From assembly GCF_003384035.1 (NCBI RefSeq), contig NZ_QQAK01000011.1:186001-250000 (forward strand): DNA of 64,000 nucleotides, written 5' to 3'. The stretch is from Sporosarcina sp. BI001-red (GTDB taxonomy: Bacteria; Bacillota; Bacilli; Bacillales_A; Planococcaceae). The position numbers and the translations under genes were made by a program. Shown here piece after piece: positions 40,238-49,391 of this stretch (positions are counted from its first letter, which is position 1; the number at the start of each line of letters is the position of its first letter). The notes under the pieces were generated by a model that was given only the letters and a program-made list of their open reading frames with translations, was not told where the DNA came from and made no database searches.

Positions 40238-41395
40238 ATGAATACATCAAAAGGTAAATGGCTATTATCTACAGTTGGTGCAGGGGTTCTTGGCTCAGCA
40301 TTAACACTTGGTGCAGTTACGAATACAGATATCTTAAAACAGGACACCGGGCTCCAGGCAGCTTCACATTCGGAGACCACTACTCCCTATAACGTCCAAG
40401 CGACCGGCTCCTCTCCTCAAACATCGTTATCTGATATGGTAGCCGATGCTTCTAAAGCTATTGTCGGAGTTGACAACTATCAATCCTCTGGAAATCGATT
40501 TGCGGGTTCATCCGAATCTCAGAAGGTCGGAACAGGTTCAGGAGTTGTCTTTAAAACGGAAGGAACCGATGCCTATATTATTACGAATAACCACGTAATT
40601 GAGAATGCAGGAAAAATCGGAATTACAACAGCAAGCGGTGAGGAAACAGACGCTGTCTTAGTCGGTACAGATCCCCTCACGGATTTAGCAGTCCTTAAGA
40701 TGGATAAAAAATATGCAGAAGGTACATTATCATTTGGAGATTCTGCAAAACTTCGTGCAGGCGATGCGGTCGTTGCGATTGGAAATCCACTTGGTCTCGA
40801 TTTCTCAGGTACTGTAACACAAGGGATCGTGAGTGCTCCGACCCGTTCAATCGATGTAGATACATCCGCTGGTAAATGGGAGATGGATGTCATTCAGACT
40901 GACGCAGCTATTAACCCAGGTAACAGCGGCGGTGCATTGTTAAATACAGCAGGTGAATTGATTGGGATAAATAGCTTGAAAATCGCTCAAAACGGCGTCG
41001 AAGGAATCGGATTCGCCATCCCAAGCAATGATGTACAACCACTTGCAGAGAAATTGATGAAGGGCGGTAAAATTACTCGGCCTTATATCGGGGTTGGGCT
41101 CGTTGACCTTGCAGATGTCCCTGAAATGTATATCCAAGACATTCCAGACAGTGTGAAAGGTGGCGTAATGGTGGGTAATGTAGACCAAAATTCTCCTGGT
41201 GGAAAAGCTGGTTTCAAAGAGGAAGATGTCATTACTGAAGTAAATGGAAAAGCAATCGACTCTTCGACTGCATTACGTAAAGTCCTTTATACCGATTTAA
41301 AAGTTGGAGACAAAGCGAAATTCACCATCTATCGAGAAGGCAAACAACAAGTTTTGAACGTGACCCTTTCGAGTAATGCTGACATCCAAAAGTAA
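40238..41395 (+). CDS. htrA: HtrA/DegP-family serine protease, membrane-anchored
   Basis: A 385-residue HtrA. Residues 1-28 are a signal-like membrane anchor with few positive charges. The trypsin-like domain (about 60-260) has the triad His119 (ITNNHV), Asp149 (TDLAVLKM) and Ser230 (GNSGG). One PDZ domain follows (about 275-375). It degrades misfolded exported proteins at the membrane surface. AAAGGAG precedes the ATG. The next operon encodes a two-component system, which may regulate it. Confidence 0.94.
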   Translation: MNTSKGKWLLSTVGAGVLGSALTLGAVTNTDILKQDTGLQAASHSETTTPYNVQATGSSPQTSLSDMVADASKAIVGVDNYQSSGNRFAGSSESQKVGTGSGVVFKTEGTDAYIITNNHVIENAGKIGITTASGEETDAVLVGTDPLTDLAVLKMDKKYAEGTLSFGDSAKLRAGDAVVAIGNPLGLDFSGTVTQGIVSAPTRSIDVDTSAGKWEMDVIQTDAAINPGNSGGALLNTAGELIGINSLKIAQNGVEGIGFAIPSNDVQPLAEKLMKGGKITRPYIGVGLVDLADVPEMYIQDIPDSVKGGVMVGNVDQNSPGGKAGFKEEDVITEVNGKAIDSSTALRKVLYTDLKVGDKAKFTIYREGKQQVLNVTLSSNADIQK

Positions 41396-41405
41396 GTTGA
41401 AGAAC

Positions 41406-41448
41406 AGTTGTCCAGATGCCTGATTGTTGGGTGCTGGGCAACTTTTTT
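41406..41448 (+). terminator. Terminator after htrA
   Basis: AGTTGTCCAG and CTGGGCAACT form a 10-bp stem with one mismatch, followed by a run of T. Confidence 0.8.
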
Positions 41449-41464
41449 ATAGTGGACAAATGAG

Positions 41465-41493
41465 TTGCATGAATGGGCATTTCCCGATAGCTT
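41465..41493 (+). promoter_or_regulatory. Promoter of the two-component operon
   Basis: TTGCAT, a 17-bp spacer and TAGCTT ahead of the regulator gene. Confidence 0.55.
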
Positions 41494-41516
41494 TAAAGTA
41501 AAGGAGGCGAACTTCG

Positions 41517-42212
41517 TTGAAGATTCTTGTCATTGAAGATAATGAAAGTGTGTCACAGATGATTGGGCTGTTTTTTGAAAAAGAAGGCATTGACGGCGAG
41601 TTCGTCTTGGACGGAAAAATCGGTTTTGAAAGGGCTCACCAAGAAGCCTGGGATTGTCTCATAGTCGACTGGATGCTTCCTTCAATGGATGGTGTGACGA
41701 TATGTAAGTCGCTTCGAAAAATGGGAGATGACGTCCCGATTATTATGCTCACCGCAAAGGATGGCGAGTCTGATCAGGTGCTAGGCTTGGAAATGGGAGC
41801 TGACGATTATGTGACCAAACCATTCAGCCCACTTGCGTTAATGGCACGTATTAAAGCCGTGACACGCAGACGCCCTACAAAAGAGATGGAAACGAATCCA
41901 ATGCTTGAAACAGTGCATTTCCGTGTGGATGAAAACGCCCGTGAAGTGTTAGCAGATGGTGTTTCTATAGAAAACTTAACACCGAAAGAATATGATTTAC
42001 TCGTCTTTTTCATCCGCCATCCAAAACAGGTTTTCTCACGGGACCAGTTGCTGGAACGCGTCTGGGGATTCGATTTTTACGGTGATGATCGGACTGTGGA
42101 TGTCCATATTAAGCGGCTGAGAACGAAAATTTCAGGAATTGGAAAGTCAGTCCTCCATACCGTTTGGGGAGTCGGATATAAATTTGATGAATCAGAAGAG
42201 GAATCCTTATGA
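41517..42212 (+). CDS. OmpR-family response regulator, YclJ-like
   Basis: A 231-residue regulator. The receiver domain (1-120) has the phosphorylated Asp51 (LIVDWMLPSMDG) and Lys in YVTKPFSP. A winged-helix domain follows (TPKEYDLLVFF, DRTVDVHIKRLRTK). Overall it is closest to B. subtilis YclJ. It starts with TTG, preceded by AAAGGAGG 9 nt away. Its last 4 nt overlap the kinase gene. Targets unknown; htrA just upstream is the obvious candidate. Confidence 0.93.
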   Translation: MKILVIEDNESVSQMIGLFFEKEGIDGEFVLDGKIGFERAHQEAWDCLIVDWMLPSMDGVTICKSLRKMGDDVPIIMLTAKDGESDQVLGLEMGADDYVTKPFSPLALMARIKAVTRRRPTKEMETNPMLETVHFRVDENAREVLADGVSIENLTPKEYDLLVFFIRHPKQVFSRDQLLERVWGFDFYGDDRTVDVHIKRLRTKISGIGKSVLHTVWGVGYKFDESEEESL

Positions 42213-43621
42213 AAGTGAACTACTTTACCCAACAGTTAGTCAGTCACGTGAGTGTGATTGTTGCTGCAGTGCTACTAGTCGGACTGCTCTTTTCCCATTT
42301 CTTTGAGCAATATGTATACGATACGAAAACCGATGAGCTTGAACAATATGGGCATGCCCTTCTTACAGACATCGATCGCAGTCCCAAGCCTTCTCAACAA
42401 ACTCTTCAATCCTTTGGTCAAGTGCTAAACAGCCGGGATATCCAATACAGTTTGTTCGACGAAGAATCGAAAATTATCTACTCAACCGGACTCAAAACTC
42501 CACTGATTGAACTCAATGAATCGGAGTGGGCACAGCTTCAAAGTGGAAAAGCCGTTTCGGTACGCCAGGAGCAAAGTCGTTTTGATAAGGCTGTTACTTT
42601 TGTATTACTCCCTTACTTCCAAGGACCCCAATTTGTCGGAGGCGTTTTACTCACCTCCCCTATTGAAGGTCCTCGGGCAATCATTTCCCAAATGAATCGT
42701 TATTTGATTTACGCGGCCCTTACTGCATTCGCAGTTGCTGTCATTCTGAGCGGCTTGCTTTCCATTTATCATGGACGACGGATTAAGCGACTACGGTTAG
42801 CCACTGCGGCAGTCTCTGCAGGTGACTATACTATTCGAATTCCTGAAAGTGGTCGTGATGAGATCGATGCGTTGGCGACTGATTTCAATGCAATGGTCAG
42901 TGACCTGTACACTTCCCATGAAGAAATTGAGAATCTTGAAAACCGTAGACGCCAGTTCATGGCAGACGTCTCCCATGAACTCCGGACGCCGCTAACGACA
43001 ATTCGGGGAACAATTGAAGGATTACGGAGTGACCTGATTTCAGAAAACGAAAAAGACAAAGCGTTACAACTTGCAAGTGGAGAAACGAAACGATTGTTAC
43101 GACTTGTTAACGAAAATCTCGATTATGAAAAGATCAGATCGAACCAAATTACACTAGTTAAGCAACCGATTCGTATTATAGAGTTATTCGAGGTAATTCG
43201 TGAACAGTTAGAACCCGCAGCTGAACAACGTGGCACAACAATCCATGTGGAAGCACCGGAAACATTGACCGTGTTTGCTGATTATGATCGTCTCACTCAA
43301 ATCTTGTTGAACATTACGAAAAATAGTATCCAGTTCACGGAAGAAGGAGAAATTTCGCTATTGGCGAAAACAGATAGTCATCACGTGATTTTAGAGATTC
43401 AAGATACCGGCATTGGAATGGATTCGGAAGAAGTCGAAAAGATTTGGAGCCGTTTTTATAAAGCGATCGATTCACGGACATCCAATCCTTACGGAGAATT
43501 CGGTCTTGGTCTTTCTATTGTTCGTCAGCTGGTCACGCTGCATGGCGGAACGATTGAAGTCTCAAGCCAAAAAGGGCATGGAGCATTATTTACAATTCAA
43601 CTTCCTCAAGAATCGATCTAA
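42209..43621 (+). CDS. Sensor histidine kinase, YclK-like
   Basis: A 470-residue membrane kinase. Two membrane helices (about 11-30 and 165-187) flank an extracellular sensor region of about 135 residues. A HAMP domain (188-240), the HisKA box with His256 (SHELRTPLTTIRG) and the HATPase domain (NSIQFTEEG, DTGIGM, GEFGLGLSIV) follow. The ligand is unknown. It overlaps the regulator gene by 4 nt. Confidence 0.93.
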   Translation: MKVNYFTQQLVSHVSVIVAAVLLVGLLFSHFFEQYVYDTKTDELEQYGHALLTDIDRSPKPSQQTLQSFGQVLNSRDIQYSLFDEESKIIYSTGLKTPLIELNESEWAQLQSGKAVSVRQEQSRFDKAVTFVLLPYFQGPQFVGGVLLTSPIEGPRAIISQMNRYLIYAALTAFAVAVILSGLLSIYHGRRIKRLRLATAAVSAGDYTIRIPESGRDEIDALATDFNAMVSDLYTSHEEIENLENRRRQFMADVSHELRTPLTTIRGTIEGLRSDLISENEKDKALQLASGETKRLLRLVNENLDYEKIRSNQITLVKQPIRIIELFEVIREQLEPAAEQRGTTIHVEAPETLTVFADYDRLTQILLNITKNSIQFTEEGEISLLAKTDSHHVILEIQDTGIGMDSEEVEKIWSRFYKAIDSRTSNPYGEFGLGLSIVRQLVTLHGGTIEVSSQKGHGALFTIQLPQESI

Positions 43622-43754
43622 TTCCGAAAAGTGTTGAGATTTATTGTACAGATACAACAATACCCATTTATTGTCGCGACTCCCCGTGATACACTAAAAA
43701 GATGCAGTACACTAAGACAACTCTGCAACTTTTTCAATAAGGGAGTCCACAATA

Positions 43755-45185
43755 ATGGCAACATACTTAAAACAGCATTGGTTCTCGAATGTGCGAGCTG
43801 ATGTTCTCGCAGGTATAGTCGTAGCACTCGCACTCATTCCTGAAGCCATTGCTTTTTCGATTATCGCAGGCGTTGACCCGATGGTTGGGTTATATGCGTC
43901 TTTCATCATTGCTGTCGTAATTTCTTTTACAGGCGGACGTCCTGGCATGATTTCAGCAGCAACAGGATCCATGGCATTACTAATGACCCCGCTTATTCGT
44001 GACTATGGACTCGATTACTTACTTGCCGCAACAATTCTAACGGGTGTAATACAAGTTATCTTTGGCATCTTCAAAGTAGCCAAGCTGATGAAGTTCATTC
44101 CGAATGCCGTCATGATTGGATTTGTGAATGCCCTATCAATTCTCATTTTTATGGCTCAAGTCCCTCATTTCATTGGCATTTCAACTATGACGTATGTTTT
44201 CGTTGCAATTACATTGCTTATTATTTATATTTTACCTAGATTTTTCACAGCAATCCCTGCTCCACTTATCGCGATTGTGGTCTTGAGTATCGTTGCAATC
44301 TACTCAGGTACAAATTTACAAACAGTAGGTGATCTAGGTACAATAACAAAATCATTACCAAACTTCATCATTCCCGATGTGCCATTTACACTCGAGACAT
44401 TGATGATTATATTACCTTATTCAGTTGCTTTAGCGATTGTCGGTTTACTAGAAACACTTCTCACTGCAACGATTGTAGACGATATGACCGCTACAGATAG
44501 TGAAAAAAACAGAGAAGCCCGCGGGCAAGGAATTGCTAATTTCATTAATGGATTTTTCGGAGGCATGGCTGGTTGTGCGATGATTGGTCAGTCTGTCATT
44601 AACGTCAAATCAGGTGGTAGAACGCGACTGTCTACATTTGTCGCTGGAGCGTTCCTCATGTTTTTAATTATCGTGCTGGGTGACTTAGTCGTTCAGATTC
44701 CTATGCCTGTTCTTGTCGGGATTATGATTATGGTTTCAATCGGAACATTCGACTGGGGCTCTTTCTCCTATATTCGAAAAGCACCTAAATCAGATGCTCT
44801 TGTCATGCTCGCTACAGTCGTAATTGTAGTAGCAACAAACGATCTGTCTAAAGGTGTGATTGCCGGAGTCGTATTGAGCGCTGTTCTGTTCGTTGCTAAA
44901 ATCTCTAAAATCCATGTAGATCGCATTATTGAGGATGATTCCATCCGCTACGCTGTGAAAGGTCAATTATTCTTTGCATCTGTCGAGAAATTCCACGAAT
45001 CGTTCCTTATGGATGAAACCGTTGATAAGATCATCCTCGATTTCACAGATTCGCAAGTATGGGATGATTCTGCAGCTGTTGCCGTCAAAAAAGTAACTGA
45101 ATCCTATCGCAGTCTGGGCGTGAATGTAACGATTATCGGTTTAGGTGAATCCAGCAGGCGTTTGCTCAATGAGCTCATGACCTGA
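43755..45185 (+). CDS. SulP-family anion transporter
   Basis: A 476-residue SulP protein. About eleven to twelve hydrophobic segments cover residues 1-385 ([18 protein letters not shown] is the conserved first helix). A C-terminal STAS domain (about 390-476, [16 protein letters not shown]) follows. It could carry sulfate, bicarbonate or another anion; sequence alone does not decide. No sulfate assimilation gene is near. AAGGGAG precedes the ATG. A Usp gene follows after 27 nt. Confidence 0.9.
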   Translation: MATYLKQHWFSNVRADVLAGIVVALALIPEAIAFSIIAGVDPMVGLYASFIIAVVISFTGGRPGMISAATGSMALLMTPLIRDYGLDYLLAATILTGVIQVIFGIFKVAKLMKFIPNAVMIGFVNALSILIFMAQVPHFIGISTMTYVFVAITLLIIYILPRFFTAIPAPLIAIVVLSIVAIYSGTNLQTVGDLGTITKSLPNFIIPDVPFTLETLMIILPYSVALAIVGLLETLLTATIVDDMTATDSEKNREARGQGIANFINGFFGGMAGCAMIGQSVINVKSGGRTRLSTFVAGAFLMFLIIVLGDLVVQIPMPVLVGIMIMVSIGTFDWGSFSYIRKAPKSDALVMLATVVIVVATNDLSKGVIAGVVLSAVLFVAKISKIHVDRIIEDDSIRYAVKGQLFFASVEKFHESFLMDETVDKIILDFTDSQVWDDSAAVAVKKVTESYRSLGVNVTIIGLGESSRRLLNELMT

Positions 45186-45212
45186 CTCTATTGATCAATG
45201 AGGTGGGTAACG

Positions 45213-45632
45213 ATGTATCAGAAAATCATGCTCGCTGCAGATGGATCTGATAACTCCACTCGAGCAGCTAGAGAGGCTGCACGGCTTGCTAATTGTTCAG
45301 ATGACTCCATAATTACTATCGTGTTCGTTGCGGATTTTGACAAAGCAAAAGAATCCGTACTACATGCAGAAAGTAAGGATTCGCTCGAACTGACTCGTAG
45401 AAAGCAACTCAAACCTATCGAAATGGTCTTGCGGGAATATGATGCGCCTTACCAAGTACAAATTTTGCATGGTGAGCCCGCACCTGTTTTGATTAACTAT
45501 GCACATACAGAGTCGTTCGACCTCGTCGTCATTGGCAGTCGTGGGCTTAACTCTTTCCAGGAAATGATTCTTGGTAGCGTTAGTCACAAAGTGATGAAGC
45601 GCCTGAGTTGCCCGGTATTGCTCGTAAAATAA
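45213..45632 (+). CDS. UspA-family universal stress protein
   Basis: A 139-residue single Usp domain. MYQKIMLAADGSDNS opens the fold. The C-terminal ATP-binding loop reads VIGSRGLNSFQEMILGSVSHKV, close to the G-2x-G-9x-G-[ST] pattern. The ATG has GAGGTG 7 nt upstream. It is probably co-transcribed with the SulP transporter and might regulate it. Confidence 0.9.
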   Translation: MYQKIMLAADGSDNSTRAAREAARLANCSDDSIITIVFVADFDKAKESVLHAESKDSLELTRRKQLKPIEMVLREYDAPYQVQILHGEPAPVLINYAHTESFDLVVIGSRGLNSFQEMILGSVSHKVMKRLSCPVLLVK

Positions 45633-45669
45633 CAAAACCGTCACTCGAAAATCGGGTGACGGTTTTGTT
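45631..45669. terminator. Bidirectional terminator
   Basis: A stem of 16-17 bp (AACAAAACCGTCACTCG with its complement) between the convergent Usp and wrbA genes. Confidence 0.88.
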
Positions 45670-45689
45670 ATTTTGCAACACTATCTAAA

Positions 45690-46301
45690 TCATTCCATAT
45701 GCTGAAGCGCTTTTGCAACAGCTACTGTTCTTTTCGCCTGATAGTCAACAGCTGCTTGAATAGCTTTCCGATCTGTTTTCATTTCACCATCTGGGGCAAC
45801 CGCGACACTTGTTCCGTATGGGTTGCCGCCCGCTTCAAACAAGACAGGATCTGTATATCCTGGCGCTACGACAATTGCCCCCCAATGGTACATCGTCGTA
45901 TAAAGTGATAAAATCGTTGCCTCTTGCCCACCGTGCTCATTTTGTGCGGAAGACATCGCACTCACTGCCTTATTGGCGAGTTTACCTTGTGCCCATAGAC
46001 CTCCAACAGTGTCGATAAAACTTTGCACTTGTCCCGGTATATTACCAAAACGCGTTGGAACGCTAAAAATGATTGCATCCGCCCATTCCAAATCATCTGG
46101 TGTCACTTCTGGAATGTCTTGCGTTGCGTCATAATGTTTTTTCCACGCTGCGTTTGATTCGATTGCAGCTGCAGGTGCTGTCTCTTTTACTTTCAATACT
46201 TTTACTTCTGACCCTGCTTCTTCAGCAGCAGCTGCTGCCCATTCCGCTAGCTGGTAATTCGTACCTGTTGAACTGTAATATACAATAGCTGTTTTTGTCA
46301 T
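45690..46301 (-). CDS. wrbA: NAD(P)H:quinone oxidoreductase, WrbA type
   Basis: A 203-residue flavodoxin-like enzyme. The FMN phosphate loop is YYSSTGTNYQLAE. VPTRFGNIPGQVQSFIDTVGGLW and SAQNEHGGQEATILSLYTT are WrbA signatures. It reduces quinones by two electrons. A short spacer and GGAGAGG precede the ATG. It stands as a single gene. Confidence 0.93.
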   Translation of the reverse strand: MTKTAIVYYSSTGTNYQLAEWAAAAAEEAGSEVKVLKVKETAPAAAIESNAAWKKHYDATQDIPEVTPDDLEWADAIIFSVPTRFGNIPGQVQSFIDTVGGLWAQGKLANKAVSAMSSAQNEHGGQEATILSLYTTMYHWGAIVVAPGYTDPVLFEAGGNPYGTSVAVAPDGEMKTDRKAIQAAVDYQAKRTVAVAKALQHME

Positions 46302-46382
46302 ATTCGTCCCTCTCCTTTTTCATCTCTAGTTCAAAATAGATTTAATTGAATAACCCTGTGTTAGAAAAACAGTAGCATAAGG

Positions 46383-47582
46383 CTAATTAATGTTTGAAAA
46401 ACGCCAATACTGATGTGCTGTAACTCCACTCATATAAGCAAGACCTTCACTTCTGCTTAGATGGACAGGAATCCACCGATTTGTATCCCCTTTTCTTAAA
46501 TAGATTTCGTGATTCGGTGACTGGTCATGGAAACCAGTAAGGTCATACGTCCCATTCTTTCTTAGAACTGCCTGAACTTCATAGTTTATAGCTGGAGCGG
46601 TCGTCAATGGATTGCCCACCGCGTGTTCTAAGCTAAATTTCGTTTCATCTCTTCCATAATCAAATTGCTTTAAAATGATCCCTTCATCGGTTGCCGTTTC
46701 ACGGTCTCGGATTTTCTTACCCAATCCATAGGCAACACTTTCACCTACTTTTTTTGTAAATGTCAAGGGATCCTCCGGGGTGTTCGTGTGGATTTCAATG
46801 TCTACAAAAGTTCGAAAGGCATCAGACACGGGGTCAAATTGTCTATTATCGCCTTTAAAATACCGATTAGGGGATAGGACATTTGGGTTTTCAACTAGAT
46901 CTTCCTCAAGAAACGTTTTGTATTGAAAGTTCCATTGGTTGATGGTGACTGGTTTTTGATAATCATAAATTGAAGTCAATAGCGCAGCGGGGCTATCAAT
47001 AGATTTCATCATCGTGAATCCTTCAATATAGACTGGTTTTTCCTTGTCTTTAGGTAAGAAAAATCCAAAGGCTTTGGCGATGAAGGACCTCGCATTGTTA
47101 AAGGTCTCTTCAGATTGAACAATGGACCGCTCACAATAAATCGCATACGTAATTGGTTCATCCATCGTAAAGTCTCTGTCTATAAATCGATTGGAATCCA
47201 CTTGAGCTAGCTGTTCCCCATTGCGATAAATGGTATACGTCTCTGTATCACTCAAACGTTCCCAAGACAATGCAATTTGAGTTCTAGCGATGATTGTCGT
47301 AGTGACAAGTGACTGAAGAGGATTGCTTTTGTTTTTCTCCATGGAAAACGTGGAAGTTTGCATGACTACCACGTCCTTCACTTCGTCATTTACATAGCGT
47401 TCAATTGTATATTTATAAAACGTGTCCGCTAAAAGATCAGTATCTTGAAAATCAGGGGATGTCCCTTCGTAAATGTGCTCGCCGTCTTTATACACGTGAT
47501 ACATTCCACCTGCATCGTCCCATTCAAACGCAATTCGACCAACTTCATGGGTAACAGATGTGATTTCAAAGCGCTCCGGCAT
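46383..47582 (-). CDS. Fibronectin type III-like and DUF3238-like protein
   Basis: A 399-residue protein. Residues 1-80 and 90-165 look like two fibronectin type III modules (WDDAGGMYHVYKDGE; WERLSDTETYTIYRNGE). The C-terminal half (RFTDNRQFDPVSDAFRTFV-like, seen as FKGDNRQFDPVSDAFRTFV) resembles the Bacillus DUF3238 domain. There is no signal peptide, so export is unclear. The ATG has AAGGAGG 8 nt upstream. The DUF3238 assignment is from memory of the family and is moderate. Confidence 0.7.
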   Translation of the reverse strand: MPERFEITSVTHEVGRIAFEWDDAGGMYHVYKDGEHIYEGTSPDFQDTDLLADTFYKYTIERYVNDEVKDVVVMQTSTFSMEKNKSNPLQSLVTTTIIARTQIALSWERLSDTETYTIYRNGEQLAQVDSNRFIDRDFTMDEPITYAIYCERSIVQSEETFNNARSFIAKAFGFFLPKDKEKPVYIEGFTMMKSIDSPAALLTSIYDYQKPVTINQWNFQYKTFLEEDLVENPNVLSPNRYFKGDNRQFDPVSDAFRTFVDIEIHTNTPEDPLTFTKKVGESVAYGLGKKIRDRETATDEGIILKQFDYGRDETKFSLEHAVGNPLTTAPAINYEVQAVLRKNGTYDLTGFHDQSPNHEIYLRKGDTNRWIPVHLSRSEGLAYMSGVTAHQYWRFSNIN

Positions 47583-47625
47583 GTACACGGCCTCCTTTTC
47601 ACGTAGTAGTTGTATTTTGCCCTTA

Positions 47626-47653
47626 TTGCCAATTTTTAAAACTATGGTATAGT
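47626..47653 (+). promoter_or_regulatory. Promoter of the thiamin operon
   Basis: TTGCCA, a 16-bp spacer and TATAGT with an extended -10 (TGG before TATAGT). Confidence 0.7.
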
Positions 47654-47678
47654 GATGGAGAAAACTGAAAACGATTGC

Positions 47679-47769
47679 CCACTGGGGGAGTCTTTGTAAA
47701 AGACTGAGACGCGTATTGATATGCGGACCCTTGGAACCTGATCTGGCTCATACCAGCGGAGGGAAGTGG
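47679..47769 (+). promoter_or_regulatory. TPP riboswitch (THI element)
   Basis: The closing stem CCACT/AGTGG encloses GGGGGAGTC, ACTGAGAC, ACCCTTGGAACCTGATCTGG, CTCATACCAGCG and GAGGGAAG, which are the conserved THI-box segments. Thiamin pyrophosphate binding should favour the following terminator. Confidence 0.96.
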
Positions 47770-47825
47770 ATCGCAAATGGACACGTCTATTTTCGGGTAG
47801 ATCCCTGAAAACTTCCTATAATGCG

Positions 47826-47868
47826 AGCCGCTCCTTCGACTGATGAGTCGATAGGAGTGGCTTTTTTT
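47826..47868 (+). terminator. Expression-platform terminator of the TPP riboswitch
   Basis: AGCCGCTCCT and AGGAGTGGCT pair (one G-T), with a nested TCGACT/AGTCGA stem, followed by T7. Confidence 0.9.
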
Positions 47869-47898
47869 CGGTTCATTCATCGAAAGGGGCGGTTTAAA

Positions 47899-48585
47899 AT
47901 GACGTTTTGTGAAGAGGTTCGTGAACTTTGTACTGAAAGCTGGGAGGCTAGTTTCAACCATCCATTTATCCAACACTTAGCAAAAGGAACACTATCAGAG
48001 GATATTTTTAAATGTTACGTACTTCAGGATTCATATTACTTAAAACATTTTGCAAAAGTCCATGCACTTGCCGCTGTGCAAGCGAAAGACTTGGTGACAA
48101 CACAACGCTTTGCACAACACGCGGAAGAAACGTGCGGTGCTGAAATCTCACTTCATGAAGGATTCTTTGAATTGCTAAAGGTAACGGATGAGGATCTCGC
48201 TTCGTTTGAGGCGGCGCCGACCGCGTATGCATACACTTCCCATCTATACAGGACAGCGATGAATGGGGATCTCGCGGATACACTTGCAGCACTACTCCCT
48301 TGCTATTGGTTATATTACGAAATTGGTGAACGATTGAAAAACGCTACGCCCAATCATCCGGTTTACGATAAGTGGATCGCGACTTACGGGTCAGAATGGT
48401 TTGAATTAGCAACCCTTGAACAAATTAACCGCATGAATGCATTAGCGGATTCAGTTTCACCAGAAAAACGCGATGAACTGAAAGCACACTTCGTGAAAAG
48501 CAGTCATTATGAATTGCAATTCTGGGAAATGGCTTGGACCCAGCAGCAATGGGAAGTCGAATCTACCACGGAGATAGAGCTATGA
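47899..48585 (+). CDS. tenA: Thiaminase II / aminopyrimidine aminohydrolase
   Basis: A 228-residue TenA. The catalytic cysteine is Cys135 in LLPCYWLYYEIGERL, at the same position as in B. subtilis TenA. It hydrolyses aminopyrimidine breakdown products to recover HMP. The ATG has AAAGGGG 9 nt upstream; the upstream in-frame ATG lies inside the riboswitch terminator. It is first in the operon and overlaps thiM by 4 nt. Confidence 0.95.
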   Translation: MTFCEEVRELCTESWEASFNHPFIQHLAKGTLSEDIFKCYVLQDSYYLKHFAKVHALAAVQAKDLVTTQRFAQHAEETCGAEISLHEGFFELLKVTDEDLASFEAAPTAYAYTSHLYRTAMNGDLADTLAALLPCYWLYYEIGERLKNATPNHPVYDKWIATYGSEWFELATLEQINRMNALADSVSPEKRDELKAHFVKSSHYELQFWEMAWTQQQWEVESTTEIEL

Positions 48586-49391
48586 TACGACAGCCTACCA
48601 TTCTGACAGATTTGCGACGAACCAATCCTTTAGTACACTGCATTACAAATATTGTAGTGGCTAACTTCCAAGCGAATGGCTTATTAGCGCTTGGAGCTTC
48701 TCCGATAATGGCAGATTCCTTGGAAGAAGCTGCAGATATCGCCGCAATTTCTTCTTGTACCCTTCTGAATATAGGAACACTGGATTCAACAACTGTCGAT
48801 TCAATGATTGCAGCCGGAAAAGGTGCTTTGCAACATGAGCGTCCCCTCGTGCTTGACCCTGTAGGTGCTGGTGCAACTTCGTTTCGTAAACAAACAGTTG
48901 CTAAACTCTTAAACAAGCTGGACTTCACATTAATTAGAGGAAATGCCGGAGAAATTGCAGCTATTGCTGGTGTTGCATGGAATGCCAAAGGCGTTGACGC
49001 CGGAAGTGGTGATATCGATATAGTAGATGCCGCGAAGCAAGTTGCCCGACAGAATGACTGTATAGTCGCAGTAACGGGTGAAACGGATCTGGTCACGGAT
49101 GGCGAGCAAGTGATTCGAATATCAGGCGGACATAAACTTATGTCGCTTGTAACTGGTTCAGGATGTCTTCTGAGTGCAGTAGCTGGAGCATTTTTGGCAG
49201 TTAGTCATGGGAATACCCTTCAAACAGTAGCTGAGAGTCTTGCATTCTATAAAAAGTCTGGAGAAATTGCAGCTGAACAGTCATTTGGTCCTGGTGATTT
49301 TGCTATGAATTTCTTAAATACACTTCATTCTTTAAACTCTGAAGATGTTTCTGATGATCAATTCAAGTACGAGCAGGAGGTGATTTCGTGA
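48582..49391 (+). CDS. thiM: Hydroxyethylthiazole kinase
   Basis: A 269-residue ribokinase-like enzyme. NPLVHCITNIVVANFQANG begins the family pattern; VLDPVGAGATSFR, IRGNAGEI and VTGSGCLLSAV form the active site. It phosphorylates thiazole alcohol for thiamin salvage. The start is the ATG in an ATGA overlap with tenA, with GGAG 8 nt upstream. Confidence 0.96.
   Translation: MIRQPTILTDLRRTNPLVHCITNIVVANFQANGLLALGASPIMADSLEEAADIAAISSCTLLNIGTLDSTTVDSMIAAGKGALQHERPLVLDPVGAGATSFRKQTVAKLLNKLDFTLIRGNAGEIAAIAGVAWNAKGVDAGSGDIDIVDAAKQVARQNDCIVAVTGETDLVTDGEQVIRISGGHKLMSLVTGSGCLLSAVAGAFLAVSHGNTLQTVAESLAFYKKSGEIAAEQSFGPGDFAMNFLNTLHSLNSEDVSDDQFKYEQEVIS

Noticed and set aside
47821..47898. Upstream in-frame ATG for tenA
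   Set aside because: It lies in the TPP riboswitch terminator; the ATG at 47899 has AAAGGGG and fits TenA numbering (Cys135).
48563..49096. Long antisense frame over thiM
   Set aside because: Shadow of thiM with no expression signals or homology.
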